Part shown: one piece after another, positions 1 through 8,535 of the stretch
How positions within the stretch are numbered: the stretch's first letter is position 1
Layout of the letters: each line of letters begins with the position of its first letter
Assembly: GCF_022414575.1 (NCBI RefSeq)
Contig: NZ_JADWYQ010000009.1
Coordinates: 85,618-149,617, forward strand
DNA: 64,000 nucleotides
From: Streptomyces sp. MUM 178J
Lineage (GTDB): Bacteria; Actinomycetota; Actinomycetes; Streptomycetales; Streptomycetaceae
Reading direction: 5' to 3'
Position numbers and translations under genes: made by a program
The notes under the pieces: model-generated
Databases searched by the model: none
Seen by the model: the letters and a program-made list of their open reading frames with translations, nothing else
Told to the model about the DNA's origin: nothing

Positions 1-73
1 CAGAAGGACCGCTAAATTCGCGCCGTTCTATGAGGGCTGTTCCCGGCCCGGAAGGCAGGAGACCGCACAGCTG

Positions 74-1618
74 ATGACGGAACGACCCTCGCAGCGCACA
101 CCAAACCGCCAGCTCGCCGCACTCATCGCCGAGGCTGGGTTCTCCAACGCGGGGCTGGCGCGCCGCGTGGACCAGCTGGGCCTCGAACACGGCCTCGATC
201 TGAGGTACGACAAGACATCGGTGACCCGGTGGCTCCGCGGACAGCAGCCGCGCGGCACCACCCCCGCGCTGATCGCCGAGGTGTTCACCCGCAGGCTCGG
301 CCGCCGGCTCACGGCGCAGGACCTCGGCCTCGACGCATGCGCGCCGGTGTATGCGGGGCTGGAGTTCGCCGCGACGCCGGAGGAGGCCGTGGACATCGTC
401 AGCGGGCTCTGGCGCAAGGACTCGGGCAGCCATGCGGAGCTTCGCAAGATCGCGTTCACCCCGGCGGGCCTCGTGGTGCCGAGCCGCGACTGGCTGATCG
501 GACGCGCCGACGAGCGCGTCGTGCGCGGCGAGGGCCGGGACCCCGGGTGGGACCCCGGGCGAGACCCCGGGCGGGGCGAGCCCGCCGACCGGCTGGCGGC
601 CCCCGACCGCCTCGGGCCGGCGGAACGGCTCGGGCGGCCGCGGGTGCCCGTACAGGGACGGCCCTCCGTGCCGCGCCAGCGCGGCACGGAGCGGACGACC
701 GACCGCGGCCCCGGGCAGCGAGTGACCTCCGGCGACATCGCGGCACTGCGTTCCGTGGGCGAGCTGTTCCGCACGCTCGACCACGCGTACGGGGGCGGGC
801 ACGCCCGGCAGGCGCTCGTCCGCTATCTGGAGCACGAGGCCGAGCCCATGCTGCGCGGCGTGTACGGGGAGGGCATCGGGCGGCGGCTGTTCGCGGCGGC
901 AGCCGACCTGACCCGGCTGGCCGGCTGGACCTCGTACGACATCGTCGCCCACGGCCTCGCCCAGCGCTACTTCGTCCAGGCCCTGCGGCTCTCCCAGGCG
1001 GCGGGCGACCGGGCGTACGGCGCCTATGTACTGGTCACGATGAGCCGCCAGGCCGTCTATCTGGGCCACGGCCGCGAGGCGGTGCAGCTCACCCGGGTCG
1101 CCCAGCAGGGCGTCGGATCCGCCTCCCCGCCCGTGGTGCTGGCGCTGCTGCACGCCGTGGAGGCGCGCGGGCACGCCGTGCTCGGGGAGGTCCGGGCCTG
1201 TACGGCGTCCCTCGCGCGTGCGGAGCGGGCGCTGGATACGGCCCGGCCGGGCGACGACGTGCCGTACTGGGGGCGGTTCTTCGACGAGGCGCAGCTCGCG
1301 TACGAGTTCGCGCACTGCCATCGCGATCTGCAGCAGTACCGGTCGGCGGTGCAGCACGCCGAGCGGGCCCTGCAACTGGGCGCGCCCGCGTATGCCCGCA
1401 GCAGGCTGTTCTGCCGGGTGGTGCTGGCCTCCGCGAGGCTGGGACTGGGGGAGCTGGACCAGGCGTGCGCGCTGGGGGCGGAGGCGGCGCTCCAGTCGTC
1501 GGAGATGCGGTCGGTGCGGGCGGTGGAGTACGTGCGGGAGTTTGAGCGGAGGCTGGAGCCGTACAGGGACGCGGCGGCGGTACGGAACTATCGCGACCGG
1601 GTCGCAGCGCTCGGCTGA
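74..1618 (+). CDS. HTH/TPR-type regulatory protein (NsdA-like)
   Basis: 514-residue protein. Residues about 8-87 form a basic N-terminal DNA-binding-like segment with a 'SVTRWLRGQQPRG' core, as in the large Streptomyces regulators that join an XRE-like N-terminus to a TPR-like C-terminus. Residues about 150-222 are a low-complexity Arg/Gly/Pro/Asp linker whose DNA holds short GACCCCGGG repeats near 538-575. From about 223 to the end the sequence is helical and Ala/Leu/Arg-rich, consistent with TPR-like repeats. The ATG follows a GGCAGGAG ribosome site. No gene is visible in the 73 bases upstream. The regulatory role is by family resemblance only; target genes cannot be read from the sequence. 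Confidence 0.75.
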   Translation: MTERPSQRTPNRQLAALIAEAGFSNAGLARRVDQLGLEHGLDLRYDKTSVTRWLRGQQPRGTTPALIAEVFTRRLGRRLTAQDLGLDACAPVYAGLEFAATPEEAVDIVSGLWRKDSGSHAELRKIAFTPAGLVVPSRDWLIGRADERVVRGEGRDPGWDPGRDPGRGEPADRLAAPDRLGPAERLGRPRVPVQGRPSVPRQRGTERTTDRGPGQRVTSGDIAALRSVGELFRTLDHAYGGGHARQALVRYLEHEAEPMLRGVYGEGIGRRLFAAAADLTRLAGWTSYDIVAHGLAQRYFVQALRLSQAAGDRAYGAYVLVTMSRQAVYLGHGREAVQLTRVAQQGVGSASPPVVLALLHAVEARGHAVLGEVRACTASLARAERALDTARPGDDVPYWGRFFDEAQLAYEFAHCHRDLQQYRSAVQHAERALQLGAPAYARSRLFCRVVLASARLGLGELDQACALGAEAALQSSEMRSVRAVEYVREFERRLEPYRDAAAVRNYRDRVAALG

Positions 1619-2069
1619 CCCCGGTCTCCGCCCCCGCACGCCCGCCCGCGCGGGTTCCTGCGGCCCGGGCCGGAGCCTCTCCCACCCGCCCGCCCGTGCA
1701 GCTCCGTCGTCTGGCGCCGGCCGGTGGTGTCCGCCCTCCGGTGTCGGCGGCACGCCCGGGTGCCCCGGGCCGGTGCCTCTCCCGACCACCCGCACGCCCG
1801 TTTCCAGCTCCCCGCCAGGCTCGGATGTGGGCGGAATGGGGGCGAAGGATCCCGCACCCTGCGGAAACGCCATGGCGCACAGCGCCGCAGCGGGGGCGGA
1901 GCCCCCACCCGAAAAGCGAGGGCGGGCGGGAAGAGCCCGCGCCCGGAGGCCTTGGGTCTGCCAGCCGCGCCGGACGGCGAAAAGGCCCGCGCGCACGGTC
2001 TCCCCATGGCCGTGCGCGCGGGCAGGAAGCCGCGTACCGGGTCCCCCCGGCCCGGGACGCGGGCTGTGG
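1619..2069. repeat. Gene-free spacer with a copy of the GGGGGC-GGA-GCCCCC palindrome
   Basis: About 450 bases between two convergent genes. It is very GC-rich and low in complexity. A perfect 6-bp-stem hairpin (GGGGGC/GCCCCC around GGA) sits at 1892-1906, the same 15-mer found near 13490, 24003 and, inverted, 43493. Reading frames here lack ribosome sites and recognisable domains, so I call no gene. Confidence 0.6.
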
Positions 2070-3455
2070 TCAGGCGGCGGCCGGGAATGCGGACGCCTCA
2101 TACGTCCCGGCCGGGTGAACGCCCAGGTCGGCGAGGACCGACTGCGCGGCGCGGCGGCCCGAGAACAGCGCGCCCTGCACGGTGCTCGTGTCGCGGTGGT
2201 CCCCGCACACATAGAGTCCGGCCAGCAGCCGCACCGTGCGCCGCAGATCGTGCGGCGGAGGCATCGCCGGCACCGCTTCGGGGTCGTGGGAGACCGCCAG
2301 CAACTCCCACGCGTCGGTCGTCGTCCCGTAGAGCGCCGCCAGCTGCTTGCGCACCCGCCGGTCCAGATCGTCCGGCGGAGCGCCCAACACCGTCGACGAG
2401 ACCAGCACCCGCCCCTGCGGCGCACGCGACGGGTCGACCGCGCTCATCACCGCGGTGTGGGAGACCGGCCCGGTCCGGTCCGCGTCCAGCAGCAGGGACG
2501 CGTCCGCGTGCGGAGGCGGTGCGGGCGCGGTGTGGTGCACCGAGGTCACCGGGTGGAACGACGGCACCCGGAGCCCCGGCAGCAGCTCGGCCGCCGCTCG
2601 CGCGCCCGTCGCGAGGACCACCGCACGGCAGTGGATCTCGCCCTGCTCCTCGGTGAGGACCCGGTTGATCGCGACATCGGTGACCCGCACTCCGGTCCGC
2701 ACCGTCCCGGGCGGGAGCGCCCCGGCCAGCTGCCCCGGCAGCGCGGCCGCACCGCCCTCCGGCACGCACAGCCTGCCCCGGGCGAAGCCGCGCAGTGCGA
2801 GGTCGGCGCAGCGGCTCGACGTCGTCAGCGCGGGATCGCTGAGCAGTGTGGACAGCAGCGGGCGGAGGAACCCGTGCACGGTGCGGGCGGGCAGTCCGCG
2901 GGCGTGGAGCGCCTTGCCCATGGGCCGCTCGGGCCGGGCGAGGATCCGCTCCACGGGCGTGGCCGCCAGGCGGGCGAGGGACGCGCCGAGTCGCGCCTGG
3001 TCGAGCGGCCTGGGGGCGCTCGCCAGGGCGCGTGCCACGGTCAGTGCGCTGCCCCGTGCGCTCCCGACGCCGAACCGAAGCACCCGGCCCCCGCTGTGCA
3101 CGAGCACTCCGGGAGTGAAGCGCCGCAGGGCGAGATCTCCGAGACCCGCTGTGCGGCGCAGCTCTGGATACGAGGTGTTGAGCAACTGCACGACGCGATC
3201 GAGGCGGAACCCGTCGATCTCCTCGGTCGCCATCCGGCCGCCCACCCGGGACGTCGCCTCCAGCACACTGACCGTGAGCCCCGCTCCGGTCAGCTGACGG
3301 GCCGCCGAGAGCCCGGCGACGCCGGCCCCGACGATGACGACGTCCACTTGGCGTGCCGGGTCCGAGTGACGCGCAGCGTTCGCCAGTCCTGGATTCGCAC
3401 GATCCGTGTGGTGCGCGTGGTGCGCGTGGTGCTCATGGTGAGCGGTGCTGAGCAC
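2070..3455 (-). CDS. FAD-dependent amine oxidase / protoporphyrinogen-oxidase-like protein
   Basis: About 461 residues from a GTG preceded by GGGGAGGGGCAC. A longer in-frame extension to 3695 exists but has no good ribosome site. A Rossmann dinucleotide motif (GAGVAG, about residues 43-48) is followed by an E-rich loop and the RVGGRM signature of the flavin amine oxidase superfamily; a C-terminal 'GLYVCGDHRDTSTVQGA' segment fits the second FAD-binding region. The family oxidises amines or porphyrinogens, but the substrate cannot be assigned. The N-terminus between the GTG and the Rossmann fold carries a run of histidines (HHEHHAHHAHH), which is unusual and may be a metal-binding tail or repeat slippage. 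Confidence 0.85.
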   Translation of the reverse strand: MLSTAHHEHHAHHAHHTDRANPGLANAARHSDPARQVDVVIVGAGVAGLSAARQLTGAGLTVSVLEATSRVGGRMATEEIDGFRLDRVVQLLNTSYPELRRTAGLGDLALRRFTPGVLVHSGGRVLRFGVGSARGSALTVARALASAPRPLDQARLGASLARLAATPVERILARPERPMGKALHARGLPARTVHGFLRPLLSTLLSDPALTTSSRCADLALRGFARGRLCVPEGGAAALPGQLAGALPPGTVRTGVRVTDVAINRVLTEEQGEIHCRAVVLATGARAAAELLPGLRVPSFHPVTSVHHTAPAPPPHADASLLLDADRTGPVSHTAVMSAVDPSRAPQGRVLVSSTVLGAPPDDLDRRVRKQLAALYGTTTDAWELLAVSHDPEAVPAMPPPHDLRRTVRLLAGLYVCGDHRDTSTVQGALFSGRRAAQSVLADLGVHPAGTYEASAFPAAA

Positions 3456-3751
3456 GTGCCCCTCCCCGAGGTCGGCGCGGCTGACGGGAAGCTGATGCCC
3501 TCGACAGGCCCGAGGAATACCCGAGTTCGGACCGAGCGTAAGCAGCAGGGCCGTCAGTTCGATGCGCGCACAGCGCGGAGCACCGTTGCGCGGGGGCGCA
3601 CGGCGCCGTCCGCGAAGGTCACCGAAAGGGGGCGTGATGTGCGCTTCGCACTGCTGTACGCAACCATGCGCCAGCCGTGTCGAATCACGCCGCACACAAA
3701 CCGGCTCGGACGCCGACCCCGACCACGCCGCGGGGCCGGTCGGCCCCGCCC

Positions 3752-3887
3752 GGGCCCGTACCCCTCCGGGCCCGTACCCCTCCGGGCCCGTACCCCTCCG
3801 GGCCCGTACCCCTCCGGGCCCGTACCCCTCCGGGCCCGTACCCCTCCGGGCCCGTACCCCTCCGGGCCCGTACCCCTCCGGGCCCGC
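3752..3887. repeat. 16-bp tandem repeat, eight copies plus a partial
   Basis: The unit gggcccgtacccctcc repeats with exact 16-bp periodicity starting at 3752, 3768, 3784, 3800, 3816, 3832, 3848 and 3864, with a ninth partial copy at 3880. Junctions contain the 8-bp palindrome CGGGCCCG. The array directly abuts the stop codon of the epimerase gene at 3887 and lies 5' of the amine oxidase gene. The remaining gene-free bases 3456-3751 hold no feature I can support beyond the presumed oxidase promoter. Copies look near-identical, which suggests recent slippage expansion. Confidence 0.95.
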
Positions 3888-4795
3888 TATCTCAGCGCCG
3901 CCCGGATCGCCTCGTCGATCGTCGGGAACGCGAACGAGAAGCCCGACTCCAGCAGCCGCGCCGGCAGCACCCGCTGACCGGTCAGCACATTCTCCGACAT
4001 CTCGCCCAGCACGCCCCGCAGCACCGGCGCCGGCACGTTGAACAGCGTCGGACGGTGCAGCACCCGCCCCATCGCCGCGGTGGCCTCCCCGTTGGTGACC
4101 GGCTCAGGGGCCGTCAGATTCACCGGACCCGACAGCGACTCCGCGTCGATCAGATGCCGCAGGGCCGCCACCTCGTCGTGCAGGGCGATGAAACTCCAGT
4201 ACTGCCGACCGTCCCCCAGGCGTCCGCCGAGCCCTGCCCTGAACACCGGAAACATCCGCCCCCATGCGCCGCCTTTGCGCGCCACCACCAGACCGGTGCG
4301 GGAGAAGACCGTGCGCACCCCCGCCTCCTGCGCCGGGGCCGCGGCCTCCTCCCACTCCACGCACACATCCGGCAGAAACCCGTCCCCCGGCGGGGCGTCC
4401 TCGTCCACGGCGCGGTCGCCGGTGTCGCCGTAGTACCCCACGGCACTCCCGGAGACCAGCACTCGCGGCGGCGGGTCCATGGACGCCGCGGCCTCTGCGA
4501 TGGCGGCCGTGCCGAGCACCCGGCTGTCCCGGATCTCCTTGCGGTACGCATCCGTCCAGCGGCGGTCCCCGATCCCCGCCCCCGCGAGATGCACGATCGC
4601 GTCACAACCGGCCAGTCCGGCGACATCGACGTGCTGGCGGTGCGGATCCCATTCCACCTCGTCCGCCGTTCCGGCGGAGCGGCGGACCAGGCGGACCACC
4701 TCGTGCCCGTCCGTCCGCAGTGAGCGGACGAGCGCCGAGCCGATGAGCCCGGTGGAGCCTGTGACGGCGACACGAGAACGTTCAGATCCCTGCAT
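3887..4795 (-). CDS. TIGR01777-family NAD(P)-dependent epimerase
   Basis: About 302 residues; an alternative ATG at 4804 adds three residues, but GGCAGG is better spaced from the ATG at 4795. The N-terminus has the extended-SDR nucleotide motif (VAVTGSTGLIGSAL), a central 'SAVGYYGDTGD' segment and a C-terminal DUF1731-type tail ('VLTGQRVLPARLLESGF'), the architecture of the YfcH/TIGR01777 sugar-nucleotide-epimerase-like family. Substrate is unknown for most members. It diverges from the GNAT gene at 4840, so 4796-4839 should hold both start regions. Confidence 0.88.
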   Translation of the reverse strand: MQGSERSRVAVTGSTGLIGSALVRSLRTDGHEVVRLVRRSAGTADEVEWDPHRQHVDVAGLAGCDAIVHLAGAGIGDRRWTDAYRKEIRDSRVLGTAAIAEAAASMDPPPRVLVSGSAVGYYGDTGDRAVDEDAPPGDGFLPDVCVEWEEAAAPAQEAGVRTVFSRTGLVVARKGGAWGRMFPVFRAGLGGRLGDGRQYWSFIALHDEVAALRHLIDAESLSGPVNLTAPEPVTNGEATAAMGRVLHRPTLFNVPAPVLRGVLGEMSENVLTGQRVLPARLLESGFSFAFPTIDEAIRAALR

Positions 4796-4839
4796 GAAGC
4801 CCATCCTGCCCTCGGGTCACGCCATGACACAGTGACCGC

Positions 4840-5340
4840 ATGGCCGATTCCCGTATACGTCCCGCACGTCACACCGACGGCACAGCCCTCGCCGGACTGG
4901 ACGCGGCCGTCTGGTCGCCGCTGCACGCCGTACAGCCCCGGCCGGAGCCCCCGTACGCGCCCTTCTTCGACGCGGCCCATCCGCCGGAGCAGTATCTGGT
5001 CGCCGAGGACCCGGCGGACGGCTCCGTCCTCGGATACGTCCGCCTCGGTCTGCCCACTCCGCTCGACTGCAACCGTCATGTCCGTCAGATCCAGGGTCTG
5101 GCCGTCGCCGACCGCGCTCGCGGACGCGGCGTCGGACGGGCGCTGCTGCACGCGGCCTGCGAGGAGGCCCGGCGGCAGGGCGCGATCCGCATCACGCTGC
5201 GCGTCCTCGGCCACAACGCCCCCGCCCGTGCGCTGTACGCGTCGGAGGGTTTCGCCGTCGAGGGCGTGCTGCCCGGGGAGTTCTTTCTGCACGGGCGGTA
5301 TGTGGACGATGTGCTGATGGGCCGCGCGCTCGGCGGCTGA
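4840..5340 (+). CDS. GNAT-family N-acetyltransferase
   Basis: 166 residues, normal for a single-domain GNAT. The acetyl-CoA pyrophosphate loop is visible as 'ARGRGVGRALLHAA' after a beta strand ending 'QGLAVAD', and the C-terminal 'NAPARALYASEGFAVEG' motif is typical of the fold. Such enzymes transfer acetyl groups to amines; the target cannot be predicted. The gene ends 16 bases before the stop of the convergent DUF4240 gene, leaving no room for a separate terminator. Confidence 0.88.
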   Translation: MADSRIRPARHTDGTALAGLDAAVWSPLHAVQPRPEPPYAPFFDAAHPPEQYLVAEDPADGSVLGYVRLGLPTPLDCNRHVRQIQGLAVADRARGRGVGRALLHAACEEARRQGAIRITLRVLGHNAPARALYASEGFAVEGVLPGEFFLHGRYVDDVLMGRALGG

Positions 5341-5356
5341 CCGCAGCGGGCAGGCC

Positions 5357-5878
5357 CTACGGCTCGCCGAAACGTTCCCACAGCCGGGGGAACCGGCGTG
5401 CCAGAGCCGCGTCGTCGTCGAAGTCGAAGGGAGTGCCGGCCGGCTCCGCCGTCTGCGGCGCGATCCCCAGATCCGGGGCCACCACCCCGGTGAGCTGCTC
5501 GTACGCCTCGTCGGCCGCGTACCCTAGCTCCTCACCGTCCCCGTCGATGTCCTCGTCGAACTCCTCCAGCAGCTCGGCCAGCGAGTCCGGATCGTGCACC
5601 GCACCCTCGAACACCTCCCGACCCTGGCCGATCAGCCAGCAGCGGAAGTAGTCAAAAGCGTCGTCGCTCGCCCCACCCAGCAGCACGGCGGCCGCGCCCC
5701 ACAGATCCCAGATGTACGCGCGGTTGTAGCGCGCCTCGAAGTGGCGGGCGAAGTCCAGCACGGAGTCGGGGTCGAGCCGCAGCAGCCGCTCGACGAGCAG
5801 ATCGGCATGGTCCTCGGGGTCGCCCTCGGCGGCCTCGCGAGTGGTGTCCACGATCTCCCAGAACTCCGTCTCGTCCAT
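5357..5878 (-). CDS. DUF4240 domain protein
   Basis: 173 residues starting at the ATG of 'MDETEFWEIVD'; the longer upstream frame is Arg/Pro-rich and not family-like. The N-terminal 'FWEIVDTTRE...YNRAYIWDLWGAAAVLLGGASDDAFDYFRCWLIGQGREVFEGA' pattern (seen as short blocks, residues about 6-100) is characteristic of DUF4240, a widespread actinobacterial domain of unknown role. The C-terminal half is very acidic (DEDIDGDGEE). No catalytic residues are known for the family. Confidence 0.85.
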   Translation of the reverse strand: MDETEFWEIVDTTREAAEGDPEDHADLLVERLLRLDPDSVLDFARHFEARYNRAYIWDLWGAAAVLLGGASDDAFDYFRCWLIGQGREVFEGAVHDPDSLAELLEEFDEDIDGDGEELGYAADEAYEQLTGVVAPDLGIAPQTAEPAGTPFDFDDDAALARRFPRLWERFGEP

Positions 5879-6000
5879 CACGGCACAAGCATCGTGGTTG
5901 ACGGACGGGCGCGCACGCGGAGCCGGGGAAAAGCCGGAGCCAGCCGAAACCGATCGGATAGCGGACAGAGGATGTCGGGTATCCGTGTCACGGTCGGCGT

Positions 6001-6924
6001 ATGACGACACCCACCAAGGAACTGGCAGGAAGGATCGCCCTCGTCGCCGGCGCGACCCGGGGCGCGGGCCGCGCCATCGCCGTACAGCTGGGCGCGGCCG
6101 GGGCGACCGTCTATGTGACGGGGCGGACCACACGCGGCAAGGCCAGCGAGGTCGGCCGGACCACGGAGACCATCGAGGAGACCGCGGAGCTGGTCACCGC
6201 GGCGGGCGGCGAGGGGATCGCGATCCCGGCGGACCATCTCGACGTCGAGCAGGTACGGGCGGTCGTCGCCCGGATCGACGGGGAGCGGGGCCGTCTGGAC
6301 GTCCTCGTCAACGACGTCTGGGGCGGCGAGCATCTGATCGTCTGGGACACGAAGATGTGGGACACCGAGCTGGAGCGCGGACTGCGGATGCTGGAACTCG
6401 GTGTGAAGACCCACGTCATCACCAGCAGTTGTGCGCTGCCGCTGCTGGTGCGCAACCCGGGCGGACTGGTCGTCGAGGTCACGGACGGCACGGCCGAGAC
6501 GAACAAGGGGTTCCGGGAGAACTTCTACTACGACCTCGCGAAGTACGCCCCGATCCGGATGGCGCTGTCCCTGGGCGAGGACCTCAAGGGCGTGGGCTGC
6601 ACGGCCGTGTCGATGACACCGGGGTGGCTGCGCTCCGAGCAGATGCTCGACCACTTCGGCGTCACGGAGGAGAACTGGCGCGACGCCGTCGACAGGAGTG
6701 AGCACTTCGCGATCTCCGAGTCGCCGGTCTTCGTCGGCCGTGCGGTCGCGGCGCTGGCCGCGGACCCGGAGCGGGCGCGCTGGAACGGCCGGTCGCTGTC
6801 CAGCGGGGAGCTGGCGAAGGTGTACGGCTTCACGGACGCGGACGGCAGCCGGCCCGACGCCTGGACGTATATCGAGGAGGTCGTCAAGGGCGGCGCGAAG
6901 GCCACAGCGGACGACTACCGCTGA
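6001..6924 (+). CDS. Short-chain dehydrogenase/reductase
   Basis: 307 residues. The NAD(P)-binding motif GATRGAGRAIA lies near residues 17-27, followed by a 'TGRTTRG' segment that favours NADP(H). A serine-rich strand ('ITSSCALPLL') and the YxxxK motif within 'FYYDLAKYAP' supply the catalytic Ser-Tyr-Lys. A long 'WGGEHLIVWDTKMWDTELERGL' region, split here for brevity, distinguishes it from simple FabG-like enzymes. Substrate unknown. It diverges from the DUF4240 gene with about 120 bases between. Confidence 0.87.
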   Translation: MTTPTKELAGRIALVAGATRGAGRAIAVQLGAAGATVYVTGRTTRGKASEVGRTTETIEETAELVTAAGGEGIAIPADHLDVEQVRAVVARIDGERGRLDVLVNDVWGGEHLIVWDTKMWDTELERGLRMLELGVKTHVITSSCALPLLVRNPGGLVVEVTDGTAETNKGFRENFYYDLAKYAPIRMALSLGEDLKGVGCTAVSMTPGWLRSEQMLDHFGVTEENWRDAVDRSEHFAISESPVFVGRAVAALAADPERARWNGRSLSSGELAKVYGFTDADGSRPDAWTYIEEVVKGGAKATADDYR

Positions 6925-7031
6925 ATGACCACCGCTGAACGACTGCCGCTGATCGACCATTGCTGAACGACTGCCGCTGACCAGGTCCCGTACCGCCGCG
7001 GTCCCTTTCCGCACCGCTGCCGGCCCCTTCT

Positions 7032-7093
7032 GTGCTGCCGCGGCCGTCCCGTACTGCTGCGCCCCCTTCCGTGCTGCCGCGGCCGTCCCGTAC
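7032..7093. repeat. 39-bp direct repeat, two copies
   Basis: The block gtgctgccgcggccgtcccg begins at 7032 and again at 7071, separated by related sequence (period 39 bp). Just upstream, 6930-6980, short GACTGCCGCTGA repeats also occur. The array fills the convergent spacer between the SDR gene and the WYL regulator and reaches the latter's stop codon. Confidence 0.7.
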
Positions 7094-8088
7094 TACGGCC
7101 GACTCGTCCCGTACAGCGCCGCCATGCCGCGCGCCGCCGCGGCGAACCGCTCGCGCAGCTCCGGCGGCCCCAGCACTTCGGCCTCCGGGCCCAGCGACAG
7201 CAGCTGGCCCAGCGCGACCTCCAGGGACTCCACCGGGAGGGCGACGGTCACCCGGCCGTGCTCGTCCGGGCCGTCCGCCGCGGCCAGGGCCTCCTCGGCC
7301 GCGGCGCGGTCGGTCGCGTACGGCAGACGGCGGGCGCCCGCCGGGGTCAGCCGCAGCACGGCCTCGGCACGCAGGATGGAGCGCGCGAACTGCGCCGCGC
7401 GCTCCGTCCAGAAGTCCGGCAGATCGAACTCCTCATCCCGTTCGAAACGTTCCTCCGCGGGCTCCGCCGAGCTGAACCGGTCGATCCGGTACACCCGGAA
7501 GGAGCCCGCCCCGCCCTCCGCACGCGCGCACAGGTACCAGACCCCCGCCTTGAGCACGAGGCCGTACGGCGCGAGCTCCCGCTCTGCCTCTGCGCCGTAC
7601 CCGTCGCCCCGCCGGTAGCGGGCCCGCAGCAGCCGGTCGTCCCATACGGCTTCGGCCACCGGCGGCAGCAACTCGGGGGTCGCCGGCTCCTGGTACCAGC
7701 CCGGAGCGTCGAGATGGAAGCGCCGGGCCGCGGAGGCGGAGGCGTCCCGCAGCGACGGCAGCAGCGCCGCCGACACCTTGAGCCGGGCCGCCGACGCCGC
7801 GTCCTGCAGGCCCATCTCCCGCAGGGCGCCGGGCAGCCCGGACAGGAACAGCGCCTCCGCCTCGCTGCGGGCCAGGCCGGTCAGCCGGGTGCGGTATCCG
7901 CCGATCAGGCGATAGCCGCCGGCCCGCCCCCGGTCCGCGTACACCGGAACGCCCGCCTCGGACAGGGCGAGGGCGTCCCGGGCGACGGTGCGCTCCGACA
8001 CCTCCAGCTCCCGGGCCAGTTCGGCCCCGGTCATCGAGGGCCTCGACTGCAGAAGCAGCACCATCTTGATCAGGCGGGCAGCGCGCAT
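7093..8088 (-). CDS. HTH-WYL transcriptional regulator (YafY/DeoR-like)
   Basis: About 331 residues from the ATG at 8088, which has GGGGA eleven bases upstream; alternatives are ATG 8097 and TTG 8106. Residues about 1-60 are a winged HTH ('MTGAELARELEVSERTVARD'), and the middle holds the WYL domain with 'YGLVLKAGVWYLCARAEG', the pattern that binds oligonucleotide or small ligands in this family. The C-terminal 'ALGQLLSLGPEAEVLGPPELRE' matches the WCX extension. Usual length for the family. Target unknown. It overlaps the end of the degenerate MerR gene's frame. Confidence 0.85.
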   Translation of the reverse strand: MRAARLIKMVLLLQSRPSMTGAELARELEVSERTVARDALALSEAGVPVYADRGRAGGYRLIGGYRTRLTGLARSEAEALFLSGLPGALREMGLQDAASAARLKVSAALLPSLRDASASAARRFHLDAPGWYQEPATPELLPPVAEAVWDDRLLRARYRRGDGYGAEAERELAPYGLVLKAGVWYLCARAEGGAGSFRVYRIDRFSSAEPAEERFERDEEFDLPDFWTERAAQFARSILRAEAVLRLTPAGARRLPYATDRAAAEEALAAADGPDEHGRVTVALPVESLEVALGQLLSLGPEAEVLGPPELRERFAAAARGMAALYGTSRP

Positions 8089-8357
8089 GCGGGCCATTGT
8101 CCCCAAAGGCCCCGGCGGCCCCGGCCGGCCCGATCCGGCCCGGACTGCCAGGGGCCGCTGGACCGCCGGGGCTGTCGGACCTGCCCCACGGAGAGCGCCC
8201 GCGCCGGCGGGGCCGCCGGTCTCTGGGCCGCCGCATAGCGGCGGTAGCCGGTGAAGGGGTCGGTGCGGGCGGGGCGCAGCAGCCCGATGGCGTCGTAGTG
8301 GCGCAGCATGCGGGCCGACACACGTCCGTGTCTGGCGAAGTCTCCGATGGTGAACAT
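8070..8357 (-). pseudogene. Truncated MerR-family regulator
   Basis: The first 46-48 codons from ATG 8357 encode an intact MerR winged HTH ('MFTIGDFARHGRVSARMLRHY', then 'DAIGLLRPARTDPFTGYRRY'). After that the homology stops abruptly near 8215 and the frame continues as Arg/Pro/Ala-rich sequence without the recognition-helix continuation, dimerisation coil or effector domain. The other two frames do not restore it, so a deletion is more likely than a simple frameshift. MerR proteins need the coil to dimerise, so this product is unlikely to be functional. It lies head to tail with the WYL gene. Confidence 0.7.
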
Positions 8358-8380
8358 GACCCCCTCACTCCACGCCCTCA

Positions 8381-8400
8381 CACGGTGTCAAGGTCAAGGG
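8381..8400 (-). promoter_or_regulatory. Possible MerR-type promoter of the truncated gene
   Basis: On the minus strand the sequence reads CCCTTGACCTTGACACCGTG, two overlapping TTGAC hexamers 24 bases before the MerR ATG. MerR-family promoters often carry CTTGACCTT-type -35/operator sequences. No full dyad is visible. Inference only. Confidence 0.35.
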
Positions 8401-8535
8401 TCGCCCATGTCGTCGGCGCGCCGGGCCGCACATCGCACGCTAACGTTCAGTCAGTGCAAAGCAGGGCATACCGGATGAGCCGGGCCGACGGAGCATCAAA
8501 CCGTGTAAGAGGACAGCGCGAGCAAGGACGCCCCC

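Noticed and set aside
3456..3695. 80-codon upstream extension of the amine oxidase
   Set aside because: No ribosome site and no family similarity; GTG 3455 has a good ribosome site.
3752..3887. CRISPR-like or coding repeat
   Set aside because: Contiguous 16-bp units; period is not a multiple of three and there are no spacers.
1218..3977. Long plus-strand frame through the amine oxidase and the 16-bp array
   Set aside because: Product is Arg/Pro-rich, spans repeats and antisense to a real gene.
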